Assembly (NCBI GenBank): GCA_963725895.1
Contig: CAVSAJ010000003.1
Span: 1,426,001 to 1,490,000 of the forward strand
Length of the DNA: 64,000 nt
Reading direction: 5' to 3'
DNA from: Bog-473 sp963725895
GTDB lineage: Bacteria > Actinomycetota > Acidimicrobiia > Acidimicrobiales > RAAP-2
A program made the translations under genes and the position numbers. Positions 1 through 8,865 of the stretch are shown here, piece by piece (within the stretch, counting starts at the first letter, position 1; every line of letters starts with the position of its first letter). Under the pieces are notes generated by a model that ran no database searches, was not told where the DNA came from, and saw only the letters and a program-made list of their open reading frames with translations.

Positions 1-183
1 CTCCTTCGGTGACGCCCAGTTCTATGGCTCCATGGGAGGCAAAGCGCTCAATGCACCCATCGTGGGCATCGCAGCCACCGCGGACGGACTGGGCTACTGG
101 CTCGTCGCGTCCGACGGCGGCGTCTTCTCCTTCGGTGACGCCCAGTTCTATGGCTCCATGGGAGGCAAAGCGCTCAATGCACC
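1..183 (+). repeat. 126-bp direct repeat inside the repeat protein gene
   Basis: The segment starting ctccttcggtgacgccc at 1 recurs at 127 with almost complete identity over about 57 bp, giving a 126-bp period that matches the 42-residue protein module. The near-identity suggests recent duplication or gene conversion between modules. Confidence 0.85.
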
Positions 184-334
184 CGTCGTGGGTATCGCGT
201 CGAGTCCTTCTGGACATGGGTACTTTGTGGCGGCATCCGACGGCGGAGTATTCACCTTTGGGGACGCGAACTTCCAGGGCAGCGCCGTCTCGACGACGAG
301 TGGGCGGAGCACTGTAGGGATTGTCTCGGGTTGA
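2..334 (+). CDS. C-terminal part of a secreted repeat protein (partial, 5' end outside window)
   Basis: The open frame runs in from the left edge and stops at 332-334. It encodes a repeated module with the core GYWLVASDGGVFSFGDAQF, followed by YGSMGGKALNAPVVGIA and then a more diverged copy (GYFVAASDGGVFTFGDANF). At DNA level positions 1-57 are repeated from 127, a period of 126 bp or 42 residues. Modules of this GYW/ASDGG/FGDA kind are common in large secreted actinobacterial proteins and probably form beta-propeller-like blades; their exact role is unknown. Only the last two to three modules and a short tail ending in GIVSG are visible, so no catalytic domain can be assigned. Confidence 0.75.
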   Translation, partial: SFGDAQFYGSMGGKALNAPIVGIAATADGLGYWLVASDGGVFSFGDAQFYGSMGGKALNAPVVGIASSPSGHGYFVAASDGGVFTFGDANFQGSAVSTTSGRSTVGIVSG

Positions 335-458
335 ATTGCCATCGAAGGGCCACCGGGGTTTGTGCGCTTTGTTGTGGGCTGATGGTCCACCTGAAGTCGG
401 ACCAGTGACCTCCGATCAAATCAGGAGGTCACGTGCCGACACCCTTGACTTGGGCTGA

Positions 459-611
459 TAGTAAAGCGCTCTACTACAGGGGCGGACTCGGTGGACGAGG
501 TGGAAACTGGTGGACGGAACAGCACGACGGGGAAGTCAGGCCGACCACCGAGACGAAAAACACCACCTTGCCAAGGTGAGGGTCGCGGGTTCGAATCCCG
601 TCTTCCGCTCC
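459..611 (+). repeat. tRNA-Gly-derived interspersed element, copy A
   Basis: The copy begins with the palindrome-like tagtaaagcgctctacta (one mismatch to the perfect form in copies E and F). It continues with the shared ggcggactcggtggacgagg and ggtggacgga blocks and ends in a tRNA-Gly(GCC) 3' half: anticodon arm caccttgccaaggtg, T arm gcgggttcgaatcccg, then cttccgctcc. The acceptor 5' strand and a D arm in tRNA position are absent. A further conserved tail (cagttcagagtcggtttttc) follows to about 645. It lies between the repeat protein and the ABC binding protein gene. Confidence 0.85.
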
Positions 612-645
612 GTCCGAGCAGTTCAGAGTCGGTTTTTCAATCCTG

Positions 646-1342
646 ATGCGGACCATCGGATTCTGACGGGGTCTGGCTGGTCACCGGACGACGATCGAAC
701 CAGACGATCGAACCGAGCACGCGCCAGTTGTCTTTCGGGCAAGTGGCCCCGCGCGATCAGCCTCAGCTCCTTCTTGGCGTTTATTCGCCGCGATCCTCGG
801 CCTGTTGTCACGCGAGTCAGATGCGGCCTGGTACGGACCGCATGGGTTGCTCATCCCGGAACGGATCAGACCGATTGACGTTCGATGACTACGAGAGTCG
901 CGTCAGACGATCTCGAAGGACAGACCAATCCCGAGAGACTCACCACCATCGACGGTAATGTTTATTTCCGTCACCTACCAGGCGGGTTCTGGAGCCCAAT
1001 CCGTGGAGGCGTTTCCTCTGACTCATCTAGCCGTAGTCACGACGAAACTGCGCCCAGAGCCATACGCTGGACGCGATGATTCAGTGGCTCAGCAACATTG
1101 AAGCTGACCACTCGGGAAGCTCGAGGACGTCGAGTTGGGCCGTCCCGACGGCACCCGCACTTGACCGACCACAGGCAAGATTCGTTTTCGGCAATGATCC
1201 GTGGATTTGCACCCGTCCTCTACCGAGTGATTAGCGAGGACACGAATTCGCCCTCCGCGACAAGCGTGATGCCAGCCTGGCCATTGGCTTCTGACGCGCC
1301 GGGCGATCTCGGTCTGGGTCGCCACGACTCCGAGCAGGTTCA
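646..1342. other. Intergenic region without recognisable genes
   Basis: Between the tail of repeat copy A and the stop of the ABC binding-protein gene I see only short frames with no family-like sequence, no RNA gene and no clear promoter. Confidence 0.5.
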
Positions 1343-2584
1343 CTACGAGGTGGGCGTGGTCCCCGCCTTGACCAGCGGAGCGCAGATCGTGGTGCCGTCG
1401 TGCAGGACCACGAATTTTCCGCTCTTGATGCCCATTTCGAAGTAGCAGCTGTTGTTTGCTGGTTGACCCTTCACGAAGTGCAGCGGCGGCGAAAGCCCGC
1501 CGAGCGTTTCACCCGACGGCAACCCGTAGAGGCCCTTGAGGATGAGTGCCGAGGTGATCGGCATTTTGGAGGAAGCGCCCGACGCCTGTACGGCGGCCTG
1601 CAGGAGAGCTCCGTCGGACCAGGACTGCAACACGATTTCACCGAAGTTTGGCCCGCTGGGGACCTGCGACGCGTATTTGTCGAGCGCCGCGTACATCGGT
1701 TTAGTCGCAGAGTCGTGGACGAACCAGAGGAAATCCGACTGGCTGTCGATGTTCCCGTTAAAGGCCGGGATCGTCAGCCAAGCAGTCGCTACGGTCCCGT
1801 CGCTCGAGAGTTGGCGCGGGGTGTATCCCTGCGCCGCACAGTCCTGGACCACGTGTTCGACAATCGAGGAGGCGTCGCCGACTGTCATCGCAGTCGCACC
1901 GGATTGCTTGGCCGCCAGGCACTGAGCAGTGTAATTGGGTGCGGCGAAGCCGATGCCTGCCGTGTAGACGTAGTCGAGTCCGTAGTGCGGAGCCAATTGC
2001 TTGCCCTCCTGGACCGACTGGGCGCAGATGGCCACCTCCACGCAGTAGAGCGCGGCTATCTTCTTCACGCCCGCGTCCTTGGCGATGATGGCGCCGACCG
2101 AGTTCGTGTAGTTGAAGCTGGCCCCGGCTGGGAAGAAGTCGGGGTTCTGCCAGCCGGATTGGGTCTCCTGTCCACCAAGCACCGGGACGTGTGCCCCTTG
2201 TACGAGCGAGGCGAAGGACGGGTCCTCGTCACTGTTATCGAAGATGGCGACAGCGTGGTCCAGACTGACCGCGGTCTGGGCGTTGGCCAGTGCCTTCGCC
2301 GCGCTGTAGCCGTCGTCGAGGACGACGAGATGCACCTGATGCCCCGCAAGACCGCCGTGACTGTTGACCCAGGATGCCCACGCCTGCATCGTGGCCGTGG
2401 TTTGGCTGATAGAAGAAGCCTCCGGACCGGTGCAACTGCATAGATCGGCGATGGTCACCGTGCTCGACGGACTGGCGGCTCCCGATGGCGTAGCCGCTAC
2501 CATGGGGCCGCTCACCGCGCCCGCGACCACAGCTAACCCGGCGGCCACCGCCAGCACCGCAGTTCTTTTCACGTGTCCGAGCAA
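1343..2584 (-). CDS. ABC transporter substrate-binding protein (branched-chain amino acid type)
   Basis: This is a periplasmic-type binding protein of the LivJ/receptor-ligand family, expected to be secreted and to deliver a ligand to the divergently encoded Liv-type transporter. After a short basic start (VKRT) comes a hydrophobic signal segment, LAVAAGLAVVAGAVSG. The mature part has features of peptide-binding-fold proteins: VTIADLCSCTGPEA near the N-terminus, a GHQVHLVVLDDGYSAAKA segment where Leu/Ile/Val-binding proteins list ligand changes, and later VGAIIAKDAGVKKIAALY. I chose TTG at 2584 because GGGGGAG sits six bases upstream; GTG at 2572 is also possible, and an ATG at 2635 would add residues unlike a signal peptide. 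The ligand cannot be told from sequence. Confidence 0.85.
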   Translation of the reverse strand: MLGHVKRTAVLAVAAGLAVVAGAVSGPMVAATPSGAASPSSTVTIADLCSCTGPEASSISQTTATMQAWASWVNSHGGLAGHQVHLVVLDDGYSAAKALANAQTAVSLDHAVAIFDNSDEDPSFASLVQGAHVPVLGGQETQSGWQNPDFFPAGASFNYTNSVGAIIAKDAGVKKIAALYCVEVAICAQSVQEGKQLAPHYGLDYVYTAGIGFAAPNYTAQCLAAKQSGATAMTVGDASSIVEHVVQDCAAQGYTPRQLSSDGTVATAWLTIPAFNGNIDSQSDFLWFVHDSATKPMYAALDKYASQVPSGPNFGEIVLQSWSDGALLQAAVQASGASSKMPITSALILKGLYGLPSGETLGGLSPPLHFVKGQPANNSCYFEMGIKSGKFVVLHDGTTICAPLVKAGTTPTS

Positions 2585-2974
2585 GTTGCACTCCCCCCTG
2601 GCCCCGCCGGCCCCGTTCGGGCGGTGCGTCGACACCGTCCTCCTTTTGTCCGCTCGGACTATATCGATCTCGTCAACGACGAGCAGGCCGCTTCTATCCA
2701 GCGTCGAGCTTGGCAGACCCCCTACGCTATGTCCGCCGGAGCAGGCTCAAGACGATCCTGGGGCCAGCCGGTGAGAGCCGGTGTGGCGATAGCCAGTCAT
2801 TGCAGCGTGACCCGAGCCATGCGAGTGGCACCATTTGGGACAATCGATTGCGATTACGACTGGCCCGGGGGGATGAATGTCTTGTCTGCGTGGAGTACCG
2901 GAGCACGCTACGCGGCGCACAAGCAGGTTGGTGGCGAGGACCAGGTCCGTGGGGCCCAAGTGAAGGGCTGATCG
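2585..2974. other. Divergent intergenic region between binding protein and permease genes
   Basis: About 390 bp separate the two divergent transporter genes and must hold both promoters. I see no convincing -35/-10 pair or operator palindrome, and the frames here have no family-like sequence. Confidence 0.45.
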
Positions 2975-4965
2975 GTGCAGGAGTTTTTGCCATTCATCGT
3001 GATTGGTATCGCCACCGGCGCCGTCTACGGCCTCGCTGGCGTTGGCCTGGTGCTCGCCTTCAAGACGTCGGGCATCTTCAACCTCGCCTACGGGGCGATC
3101 GCGGCTCTCGACGGTGTTTGTCTTCTACTGGCTGCACAACGAGCACGGCTGGCCCTGGGGGCTGGCGGCGGTGGTGTGCGTCTTCGTCCTGGGCCCGGCG
3201 GAAGGGCTCCTCATGGAGCTCCTGGGGCGCGCCCTCGAACCGGTCGGCGCGACGCTGAAGGTCGTCGCCACCGTGGGTCTCCTCCTCATCGTCCTCGGGG
3301 TCGGTGAGCTTTGGTACGGGAACAACGAAGTGAACTTTCCGCCGTTTCTGCCGACGTCGACGGTTCCGATCCTCGGTGTGAACGTCGGTTGGGACCAGAT
3401 CACCGTAACGATCATCGCCGTCGTTTCGACCGCGGTCCTGTACTACTTCTTTCGCAACGTTCGGATGGGTTTCGCCATGCGGGGGGTTGTCGACAATCCC
3501 GACCTCCTCTCCATGACCGGCGAGAACCCCATAAGGGTGCGGCGCTGGGCCTGGATCATCAGCATGAGTTTCTGCTCCATGGCGGGACTTCTGCTCGCGC
3601 CCGGCCTGAGCCTGAATGCTGACATCATCTCGACGCTGGTCGTCTACGCGTTCGGGGCGGCCGCGATCGGCTACTTCTCGAGCCTTCCGCTGACCTTCGT
3701 CGGCGGCCTGCTCATCGGGATCGCTGGCTCGCTCGCGACCAAATACGCGGTATCGGTCAGCTGGCTGAGTGGGTTGCCCCCGGCCATTCCGTTCATCGTT
3801 CTTTTTGTCGTGCTCGTCTTCATGCCCAAAGGGCGACTTTCGGAGCGTCGAGTCGTCACCACCCTTCCCGTTCGTAAGTCTTGGTACGCGCCATGGAGGG
3901 TGCGCCTTGTCGCGTTCGCCGTGGTACTGGTCATGCTGTGCTTTGTCCCGAACTTGGTGGGTTACAACCTCTCGATATGGGCGAGCTTCCTAGCGGACGC
4001 GATCTTGCTGCTTTCGCTCGGTTTGCTCGTGCGCGTTTCGGGTCAGATCTCGCTCTGTCACCTAGCGTTCGCGGCCGTTGGCGCCGCGGCATTCGGTCAC
4101 TTCGCTGACAGCTTTCACATCCCGTGGCTGCTCTCGCTTCTGTTCGCCATGCTCATCGCCGCCGCGGTCGGAGCCCTCGTCTCGATCCCGGCCATCAGGC
4201 TGTCCGGTTTATTCCTGGCACTCGCGACTCTGGGGTTCGGGATCCTTTTGCAGTACCTCTTCTATCCGACGAACTTGATGTTCGGGCTGACGACCGCGGG
4301 AATCCCGGCCCCCCGGCCGCAGATAAGCGTTTTCGGTCTTTCCCTGGCGTCCGATAGAGGCTTCTATTACGTCCTGCTGTTAGCGGCTGTGTTGACCACG
4401 ATGGTGATCATGGCGATCCAGCGCAGCAGGATGGGACGCCTCCTCGGAGCACTTGCTGACTCGCAGGTGGCGCTCGAGACGCAGGGTGCCACGACAAACG
4501 TCGTCAAGGTGCTGGTGTTCTGCATCTCGGCCGGGCTCGCGAGCCTCGCGGGTGCTCTGCTTGCGATGGAGTTCCACTACGCGGTCGGGAGCAACTACGA
4601 TCCGTTTGAGTCTCTCGTCTACGTGGCATTGGTCGTCATCGCGATCGGCGGAGAGCCATGGTACGCACTTATCGCCGCCCTTGGCGTGTCGATCATCCCG
4701 GGATACATAACGGCGGCCAACGTGACCATATATCTGCAGATCATCTTCGGTTCTTCGCCGCACTCTTTGCTGTCTTCGCGAGCAGGAGTGCGACGGTACC
4801 GCTGAAGGTCCGCGAGCTCCTCGATCGTCTGGGTGGGCGCTCTCGGGAGCCGGCAGTGACTAAGGAACAGATGCGCCGCGCCTTGGCACTGGCTACCACG
4901 TCGGAGGAGGACGCCGCGCGGCAAGCGAAGGGGGTGGTGGCGGCTGCAAACGCGCCGGGGACGCG
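2975..4965 (+). CDS. Fused LivH-LivM ABC permease (frameshifted)
   Basis: The membrane component of a branched-chain amino acid or related ABC importer. The first half is LivH-like, from GTG 2975 with FIVIGIATGAVYGLAGVGL and FKTSGIFNLAYGAIAAL. The second half is LivM-like, with LLLSLGLLVRVSGQISLCHL, SIPAIRLSGLFLALATLGFG and LLAMEFHYAVGSNYDPFESL. Continuous homology needs frame changes near 3105-3112 and near 4750, where IYLQIIFG continues as FFAALFAVFASRSATVPLKV. A third change between about 4927 and 4966 would join it in frame to the LivG ATPase through a linker, since that ATPase lacks a good start of its own. Fused Liv permease/ATPase genes are known in actinobacteria. The shifts may be sequencing errors. 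Confidence 0.8.
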
Positions 4966-5769
4966 GGCCTCGACGTCCGTGGGCTGTCCGTCCGATTCGG
5001 TGGGATCACCGCTTTGCAAGATGTAAGCGTCAGCGCTCCGATGGCGCGTATCACCGGGTTAGTGGGCCCAAATGGCGCCGGCAAGACGACGACGTTCAAC
5101 GTGTGCTCCGGCTTGTTGAGGCCTACACACGGCCAGATCATGTTGCACGAGCGTGATGTCACGTCCCTTGGCCCGGCGGGCAGGGCCAGGTTCGGTCTTG
5201 GCCGATCGTTCCAGCGGGTGGAGCTGTTCACTTCATTGACCGTTCGCGAAAACGTGGCTCTGGGTCGGGAGGCGTCGATGGCAGGCGCCAACCCTGTCCG
5301 TCAGCTTGTCACGAGCTCCGGCCAACGTGCGGCCGTGCGCAGAGCGGTCGAGGATGCCATAGAGCAGACCGGTATTGGGCCTCTCGCCGACCTCCAGGCC
5401 GGGCTCCTCCCGACTGGGCAACGCCGGATGGTCGAGCTGGCGCGCGTGCTAGCCGGACCGTTCGATTTTTTGTTGCTGGACGAGCCGTCCTCCGGCCTCG
5501 ACGCAGCCGAAACCGTGCGGTTCGGTGAGATCCTGACCAGTGTGGTCGCCGGTCGAGGCCTCGGGATTTTGCTGGTTGAGCACGACATGGCTCTGGTGCG
5601 CCAGGTCTGCACGAACCTCTACGTGTTGGACTTCGGCCAACTTGTCTTCGAGGGAACCGCCGCAGAGATGCTGGCGAGCCCGGTCGTGCGGAGCGCGTAT
5701 CTGGGGTCCGAGGGCGACGGCGTCCCACATGACATCCCCGCGCCTTCCCAGGGAGGCAGCGGTGCTTGA
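4966..5769 (+). CDS. livG: LivG-like ABC ATPase (probably fused to the permease)
   Basis: ATP-binding subunit of the Liv-type importer. Homology begins at GLDVRGLSVRFGGITALQDV (4966), upstream of the only in-frame start codon (TTG 5014), which would remove the first beta strands. I therefore think it is the C-terminal domain of the permease polypeptide, separated by a frameshift. The Walker A is GPNGAGKTTTF, the signature region is degenerate (LLPTGQRRMVELARVLAG), the Walker B is FDFLLLDEPSSGLD, and the switch His is in ILLVEHDMALV. The stop overlaps the livF start by eight bases, so the two are translationally coupled. Confidence 0.85.
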   Translation, partial: GLDVRGLSVRFGGITALQDVSVSAPMARITGLVGPNGAGKTTTFNVCSGLLRPTHGQIMLHERDVTSLGPAGRARFGLGRSFQRVELFTSLTVRENVALGREASMAGANPVRQLVTSSGQRAAVRRAVEDAIEQTGIGPLADLQAGLLPTGQRRMVELARVLAGPFDFLLLDEPSSGLDAAETVRFGEILTSVVAGRGLGILLVEHDMALVRQVCTNLYVLDFGQLVFEGTAAEMLASPVVRSAYLGSEGDGVPHDIPAPSQGGSGA

Positions 5770-6463
5770 GCTCGAAGCGGTGACGGCGGGGTATGGCGAA
5801 ACCGTGGTCCTGCGTGATGTGACGATCTCGGTTCCCGACTCGAAGGTCGTGGCGCTGCTCGGTCCCAATGGCGCAGGCAAGACCACCACCCTGCGGACGG
5901 CCTCTGGGCTGATCCGGCCAATGAAGGGCCGCGTGCTGCTCGGCGGGGTGGATGTGACCGGCAAGAAGCCCTACGCCCTCGCCCGGCGTGGGCTCTGCCA
6001 CCTGCCGGAAGGGCACGGGATTTTTCCGTCGCTCACAGTGAAGGAGAACATCGTCCTGTATTCGCCCAAGGGAAGGGAGAGCGAGAGCGTCCAGCGGGCC
6101 GGAGACAAGTTTCCGGCGCTGGCCAAGCGCCTCGGGCAACAGGCGGGAAGCTTGAGTGGCGGCGAGCAACAGATGCTGTCTCTGGTGAGGAGCTACCTCT
6201 CTAATCCCGGGATCGTCGTGGTGGACGAGGTGTCCCTCGGGTTGGCGCCCGTGCTCGTCGACCAGGTCTTTGAGGCATTGAAGCAAATCGTGGCGAGCGG
6301 CACTTCCCTGCTGATCGTCGAGCAGTACGTGACTCGTGCCCTCGACATCGCCGACACGGTCTACGTCATGAGCCGCGGCCAAATCGTGCTCGCGTGTGCC
6401 GCTGCCGACATCCGAGCAGAAGATGTGTTCGAGCGCTACCTGGGCATCGAGGTCAGCCCGTGA
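5762..6463 (+). CDS. livF: LivF-like ABC ATPase
   Basis: Second ATP-binding subunit of the importer, 233 residues, the usual LivF size. GTG 5762 is chosen because it overlaps the LivG stop and places LELEAVTAGYGETVVLRDVT at the N-terminus as expected. Walker A is GPNGAGKTTTLRT, the signature is SLSGGEQQMLSLVRSYL, Walker B is IVVVDEVSLGLAP, and the H-loop is LLIVEQYVTRAL, where Gln replaces His as is normal in LivF. It ends the transporter operon. Repeat copy B lies about 230 bp downstream. Confidence 0.93.
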   Translation: MLELEAVTAGYGETVVLRDVTISVPDSKVVALLGPNGAGKTTTLRTASGLIRPMKGRVLLGGVDVTGKKPYALARRGLCHLPEGHGIFPSLTVKENIVLYSPKGRESESVQRAGDKFPALAKRLGQQAGSLSGGEQQMLSLVRSYLSNPGIVVVDEVSLGLAPVLVDQVFEALKQIVASGTSLLIVEQYVTRALDIADTVYVMSRGQIVLACAAADIRAEDVFERYLGIEVSP

Positions 6464-6692
6464 CACTTCCAGTAGGGAACCACCGCACTATGTACGCCTT
6501 CGCCGATCAAGCTGTCAAGCCCCGTCTCGCGCCCCGTCAGGGACCAGTGCCTTTGCTCGTCGAAGAAGCGAAGTCCAACGAATCACGTCAGTACGTTTGT
6601 GCCTAGCGATCCTCGACGGGCAAGAGCTGCCGTAAGCTCGCAAGTATCCGTACGCGGCAACTGTGACTCAACGCAATTTCGGCGACTTGGGA

Positions 6693-6834
6693 TAGTAGAG
6701 CGATCTACTACAGGGACGGATTAGGTGGACGAAGTGGAAACTGGCTGGACGGCACGCCAGGGGAGTGAAGCGGACTCGAACGACCAAAACACCACCTTGC
6801 CAAGGTGAGGTCGCGGGTTCGACTCGCCGTCTTA
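6693..6834 (+). repeat. tRNA-Gly-derived interspersed element, copy B (decayed 3' end)
   Basis: It starts with tagtagagcgatctacta and keeps the ggtggacgaagtggaaactgg block and the intact anticodon arm caccttgccaaggtg. The T arm has lost bases (gtcgcgggttcgactcgcc) and the acceptor strand is cut to gtctt. The conserved tail aggtcag follows directly. Its 3' edge lies five bases from the end of a peroxiredoxin remnant on the other strand. Confidence 0.85.
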
Positions 6835-6838
6835 GGTC

Positions 6839-6991
6839 AGGGTCCGTCAACGCCGCGGTGATGTCGGCCACCTCCGTCCGGGCCGTGTAGGCGGGCTGGA
6901 CGTCGACGAAGCGCACAATGCGATCCTGATCGACGACGAGCACGGCGGGCCGAGGCAGGCTTACTGCTCCTTCGGCGTTGACCTTGTCCAA
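6839..6991 (-). pseudogene. Peroxiredoxin (AhpC/TSA) C-terminal remnant
   Basis: The reverse strand encodes about 50 residues matching the end of an AhpC/TSA peroxiredoxin: SLPRPAVLVVDQDRIVRFVD then VQPAYTARTEVADITAALTD. In the family this is the strand after the catalytic core plus the C-terminal helix. Upstream, at 6992-7100, the same reading is interrupted by stops and frame changes, and no peroxidatic Cys motif remains. The remnant ends where repeat copy B begins. Confidence 0.6.
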
Positions 6992-7303
6992 GGTGGCCTT
7001 GCTCTGGCCCAGGCGCGCCGAGACTCGCTAGCTCTGCGCCGCGCTCTCGACGGCGCCCTCGCACTGATCGCGAGTTATCGCCTGAACGACTGAGGATCCG
7101 AGCGTCATTTGGCCGAAGCGATGCGGTTGCAGACAGGTTTTACAGCTTCGTCCACCAGCGGACCCCTCGCGTCCGTAGTCCAAAGTCGCGTCAGGAGGTG
7201 TGATCAACGCCTGCGTCGCCTTCGTTGTGGCGCGTCTTGCCTTGACCTGAGCAGCGTGCGGGTGCGGTCCGCTCGAGTTCTTGTCTCTATCCGCTGCTTG
7301 TCT

Positions 7304-8050
7304 CTATGCGCTGCGCAGGTGAGGACGAAGTGATGCACCCACCTGGTCGGCTAGGGCGACGGCGACCACACGAGGTTCAAGCGCTACCTCGTAACCCGGC
7401 GTAGGTGTGAGGAGGAAGCGACCCAGGGTCTTGCCTCTGTGCTCGACGAGGAGCTCGATCTCTGGCCCAGGCAGCCCCATGCGATCGACGCCCCAGAGCC
7501 TTCCGCCCAAGAACACCTGAGCGTCGTGATCGAGGCGCATCATCGGTCGAGCGCTCGGGCCATCCTCATAGCGACAGGCTCGGAGGTGCAGCAACTCGAC
7601 TAGCGCGGCACTCACACGTTCGACTATGTCGGACGATGGTGCGCCAGAGGCAACGAGCTCGGACACTTCGTAGATCAGAGCAACGTAGTCGGACTCTACC
7701 GCTGCAGCTACATGATGATGACGGTTGCGAGCAGCGAGTTCGGTGACGATGATCCCGACGACGAAGAGGCAGACGGCTGTCTCGATGTCGGGGCGGTGGG
7801 TGATGGCGAACCTCTCGTAGGGCTGGGTCAAGAAATAGTCAAACCACACCGTGGCGCTCAGCGTTGCCACAAACCCGCTGAAGCGGTTACCGAGTGCGGC
7901 GACTGCCACGATCACAGCGACGAGTATCAGAGCCGACGCCGTGTTGGCGAAGCTCGCGCGGAACGGGACCAAGAGGGCCGTAACACCCAGTGGCAAGACG
8001 ATGGCAGTGGCGAGGGAAAGCTGGTCTCGGTACGGACGGAGCCGGTCCAT
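7304..8050 (-). CDS. DUF4118 membrane sensor domain protein (KdpD-like, no kinase domain)
   Basis: A 248-residue membrane protein. The N-terminal half has three to four hydrophobic segments (ATAIVLPLGVTALLVPFRAS, SALILVAVIVAVAALGNRFS, AVCLFVVGIIVTELAARNRH), including the DUF4118 hallmark SATVWFDYFLTQPYERFAIT seen in KdpD sensor kinases. The C-terminal half resembles the GAF-like region that follows, but no histidine kinase core is present. ATG 8050 is preceded by GAGG at five bases. It is divergent from marR and separated from it by about 320 bp. It may be a stand-alone sensor or a truncated KdpD relative. Confidence 0.75.
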   Translation of the reverse strand: MDRLRPYRDQLSLATAIVLPLGVTALLVPFRASFANTASALILVAVIVAVAALGNRFSGFVATLSATVWFDYFLTQPYERFAITHRPDIETAVCLFVVGIIVTELAARNRHHHVAAAVESDYVALIYEVSELVASGAPSSDIVERVSAALVELLHLRACRYEDGPSARPMMRLDHDAQVFLGGRLWGVDRMGLPGPEIELLVEHRGKTLGRFLLTPTPGYEVALEPRVVAVALADQVGASLRPHLRSA

Positions 8051-8353
8051 AGTTGCCTCGCTTTCGATCAAGTGTTGCCAGTTTTTCACGACATGTCGGT
8101 AGCCGGAAGACAGAAGCGTGGTGCGTAGCGCACTTTCAGCGGCACGAGAAGAGTCCCGGGGTGCGCTCAGCGGCCTTCTTGCTTCTGGTCTAGGGACATG
8201 GCGACCCAGGTAGCCCACGTGCACGCGATGGATCCCCTCAGCACCAAGGCCACGCGGACTGCAACCGCCGCAACCTCTTGTGCCCTGCTCATCTGCACCG
8301 GCATGGAGGTCGCAGTGTCCAAAAGCGCCAGCTTGGGTCTTAAACCAATGTCC

Positions 8354-8370
8354 TATACAATAGGTGCATT
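8354..8370 (+). promoter_or_regulatory. Promoter for a probably leaderless marR transcript
   Basis: The extended -10 tatacaat (8354-8361) lies only nine bases before the ATG at 8371, so transcription would start at or next to the start codon. A weak -35 (ttgggt, 8333-8338) is spaced plausibly. No Shine-Dalgarno sequence precedes the ATG, which fits leaderless initiation as is common in actinobacteria. Confidence 0.55.
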
Positions 8371-8856
8371 ATGCAACAAATGTCGGTCGCGGCTCCAGAC
8401 AAGGACCAGTTGGTCGACGCGGTGCTCAGCGCCAGCCGGGTGCTCGTTGCCATCGCCGCCCGATCGCTGGCTGACGTGGGGGAAGAGGTCACTCTCACCC
8501 AGTACCGCTCGTTGGTCGTCTTGGCCTCCCGCGGGCCTCAGCGCGTGGCCGCCCTCGCTGACGCCGTCGCAGTGACGCCGCCGACCGCATCAAGGATGTG
8601 CGATCGCTTGGTGAAGAAGGGTTTGGTGACGCGACGCGCCGATCGACGCGACCGGCGCCAGGTGCGCATTGCCCTGTCGACCGCGGGCCGCCTTTTCGTC
8701 GATACCGTGACGGCTCGGAGGCGAGTCGAGATCGAGCAGTTGATCGCCTCTATTCCCACTGATTCCCGTGGCGGGGTCGTCGATGCCCTTCGCCATTTGG
8801 CGCAGACCGCAGGCGAGGTCCCTGAGCAGGATTGGAGCACAGGGTGGGACCTGTGA
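8371..8856 (+). CDS. MarR family transcriptional regulator
   Basis: A 161-residue winged-helix regulator. The visible order is an N-terminal helix (DAVLSASRVLVAIAARSLAD), TLTQYRSLVVLASRGPQRVA, the recognition region ADAVAVTPPTASRMCDRLVK, and the wing KGLVTRRADRRDRRQVRIAL, all typical MarR elements. The ligand is unknown. It lies nine bases before the ClC gene on the same strand and probably shares its transcript, so it may control the channel. The ATG appears leaderless. Confidence 0.9.
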   Translation: MQQMSVAAPDKDQLVDAVLSASRVLVAIAARSLADVGEEVTLTQYRSLVVLASRGPQRVAALADAVAVTPPTASRMCDRLVKKGLVTRRADRRDRRQVRIALSTAGRLFVDTVTARRRVEIEQLIASIPTDSRGGVVDALRHLAQTAGEVPEQDWSTGWDL

Positions 8857-8865
8857 GCCGGGCCG

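Noticed and set aside
474..656. Short reverse-strand frames with DGIRTRDPHLG, RDSNPRPSPWQ or GFEPATLTLA peptides at each repeat copy (also near 11245, 14032, 16156, 42182, 47116)
   Set aside because: They are antisense translations of the tRNA-Gly 3' half. Such peptides are widespread false protein predictions; no start or codon signal supports them.
1400..2443. 347-residue plus-strand frame opposite the ABC binding protein gene
   Set aside because: The reverse strand encodes a complete secreted binding protein with signal peptide; the plus-strand translation has no recognisable domain.
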